From UBA11346 sp038318565 (GTDB lineage Bacteria; Planctomycetota; UBA11346), in assembly GCA_038318565.1 (NCBI GenBank), contig JBBQCI010000140.1:1-5415 (forward strand): a DNA stretch of 5,415 nucleotides. The letters are read 5' to 3'. Each line of letters begins with the position of its first letter. Position 1 is the stretch's first letter. The notes beneath the pieces are model-generated. The model ran no database searches. It was not told the origin of the DNA and saw nothing but the letters and a program-made list of their open reading frames with translations. Below are positions 4,197 to 5,415 of this stretch, piece after piece. The position numbers and the translations under genes were made by a program.

Positions 4197-5415
4197 ATGG
4201 CCTGCATCAACCGCCTCGTCCCCACGCTCGTCTTGCTTGCCGGACTGTCTGGCCTCGCCATTGCCGCTGAAACGGTGGTACTGACCACCAACCGGGCATC
4301 GCTGCACGCGACCGTGGCGCTGGATGAGTTCCAGGCTTACGATCAGCGCGGTGTGGTCGCCGGGGCTGCCGCGATACCGGGTCGGGTCGGCGCCCTGCGC
4401 GTGCAGGTTGCCGGACGGGCGAACCTGGTGCAGGCGGCCCGCGACATGATCGGGCAGGGACTAGCCACCAGGGTCTGCCCGGTGATCTGGATCGGAGGGG
4501 TAGCTGGTAACCCCGACGGTCGTATCGAAGTCGAACGTCGCATGCTGATCGAACCGGCAGCAGGCACCACGCTGGATGTGCTGATGCAGGCACATGGCCT
4601 GATCAAGCCCACCCCAGTCGACGGTCGGCCTGGTTGGTGGATGGTCGAACCGGCCGATCCCAGCGTCCTGGCGCCGATCGACGCCCTCAAGACCCTGCAG
4701 GCCGATCAGCGGGTGGCCCTGGCCTACCCGGATCTGCGTTGGCCGAATAAGCCGTTCATTAATGACCCGATGCTGCGCAATGACCAGCCGGGACCGCCGC
4801 CAATCCCTGGTCCGTATCCGTGGCATCTGCTGACAACTCCCGCGTCAGGTGCTTCGACGCTGGATATCGGCGGCATCAACGGCGACGACACCGGCAAGGT
4901 GTGGCAGGACTATTCGGCCAATGGTCTGAACATCATGATCGTGGATGATGGCGTCCAGCTGAATCATCCAGATCTGACGATCAATGCTGCAGCGAGCGCA
5001 ACATTTGCCACAGGTGGCGGCACCGCTGGAGGCCCGACGGGATTAGTCAGTAATCACGGTACCTTCGTTGCCGGCCTAGCTGCAGCGACGGGCAACAACG
5101 GGGTTGGTACGGCCGGCGTCGCCTACGGCGCACGCATCGTGTCACGCGCCATTCTCGCCAACAACAATGACGGCGTGGCGAATGCCACGGATGCTGGCAT
5201 CCGGGATGCATGGCTTTATAATATTAGCGCAGGTCAAGAAGACGCAATTTGGGCGATCAATAACTCCTGGGGCCCCGGCCTCCGATTCAATGACATTGGC
5301 CCATTAACGGCCAATACCTTGTACAGTCTGTCAAACGGCGGACGCCAATCACACGGCACGCCCGTGATTTTTGCCGCCGGCAATTCGGGCAGCAACAACG
5401 TCAACGCCCCTCAGA
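4197..5415 (+). CDS. Secreted S8 subtilisin/kexin-like serine protease, 3' end missing
   Basis: The frame is open from ATG 4197 to the window edge (406 codons seen). Residues 1-24 are a Sec signal peptide: R6, a hydrophobic core (L7 to I22) and an Ala-rich cleavage site near A23. Residues about 25-185 look like a propeptide, including RIEVERRMLIEP (109-120) and AYPDL (176-180). NDP (189-191) and WHL (209-211) match the lead-in common in bacterial S8 proteases, here split by a Pro-rich insert. The catalytic domain follows: Asp in IMIVDDGVQLNHPDL (D250), His in NHGTFVAG (H287), NNSWGP (355-360) as in kexin/furin enzymes, and the oxyanion-hole Asn in AAGNSG (N396). The catalytic Ser (GTS motif) would lie beyond 5415, so activity cannot be confirmed, nor can a P/proprotein-convertase domain or sorting tail. 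It should be exported and self-processed, cleaving proteins outside the cytoplasm. Base composition becomes visibly less GC-rich after about 5190. It lies 125 bases after secDF; a functional link beyond being a Sec client is not shown. Confidence 0.93.
   Translation, partial: MACINRLVPTLVLLAGLSGLAIAAETVVLTTNRASLHATVALDEFQAYDQRGVVAGAAAIPGRVGALRVQVAGRANLVQAARDMIGQGLATRVCPVIWIGGVAGNPDGRIEVERRMLIEPAAGTTLDVLMQAHGLIKPTPVDGRPGWWMVEPADPSVLAPIDALKTLQADQRVALAYPDLRWPNKPFINDPMLRNDQPGPPPIPGPYPWHLLTTPASGASTLDIGGINGDDTGKVWQDYSANGLNIMIVDDGVQLNHPDLTINAAASATFATGGGTAGGPTGLVSNHGTFVAGLAAATGNNGVGTAGVAYGARIVSRAILANNNDGVANATDAGIRDAWLYNISAGQEDAIWAINNSWGPGLRFNDIGPLTANTLYSLSNGGRQSHGTPVIFAAGNSGSNNVNAPQ

Noticed and set aside
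4207..4593. Minus-strand open frames over the protease propeptide
   Set aside because: The plus strand encodes a convincing signal peptide, propeptide and S8 core in one uninterrupted frame; the antisense products are Arg/Pro-rich shadows.
5217..5222. Perfect TATAAT with CTGGCA 17 bases upstream
   Set aside because: It lies within the protease catalytic domain in an A/T-richer patch, encodes conserved-frame residues, and no downstream gene start is visible. An internal promoter cannot be supported.

Overview
The window is a GC-rich bacterial segment with three consecutive plus-strand genes: yajC (322-741), a fused secD-secF gene (799-4071), and the 5' part of a secreted subtilisin/kexin-type protease gene that runs off the right edge (4197-5415). 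YajC next to SecDF is the classic accessory module of the Sec translocase. The fused SecDF, its unusually long periplasmic domains, the proline/glycine-rich extracytoplasmic segment of YajC and a kexin-like S8 protease together suggest a diderm with planctomycete- or PVC-like traits. That placement rests on general family impressions, not on a marker gene, and is tentative.

Layout. Positions 1-321 hold no gene I can recognise. The first ~140 bases are dense in GC-rich inverted repeats, followed by three perfect tandem copies of a 14-base unit (175-216) with a decayed fourth copy, then the yajC leader. yajC and secDF are separated by 57 bases, carry no strong Shine-Dalgarno sequence, and lie in the same reading frame with only the yajC TAG closing the frame between them. 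The 125 bases between secDF and the protease gene are highly structured. An 11-bp hairpin spans the secDF stop codon. Further downstream two mutually exclusive stems can form, one of which hides the good Shine-Dalgarno of the protease gene. Two short sequence blocks from this leader recur upstream of yajC.

How the genes fit together. YajC and SecDF act at the inner membrane, where SecDF uses the proton-motive force to help pull preproteins out of SecYEG. The protease has a Sec-type signal peptide, so it would be a client of this machinery; nothing in the sequence shows a more specific link. The most distinctive points are the enlarged SecF periplasmic region with a predicted coiled coil, the long insert between TM1 and the first SecD motif, loss of the usual Asp in the SecF LHD motif, and the possible RNA switch in front of the protease. 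I do not see a clearly new multi-gene system here; the window is a conserved Sec locus with unusual elaborations.
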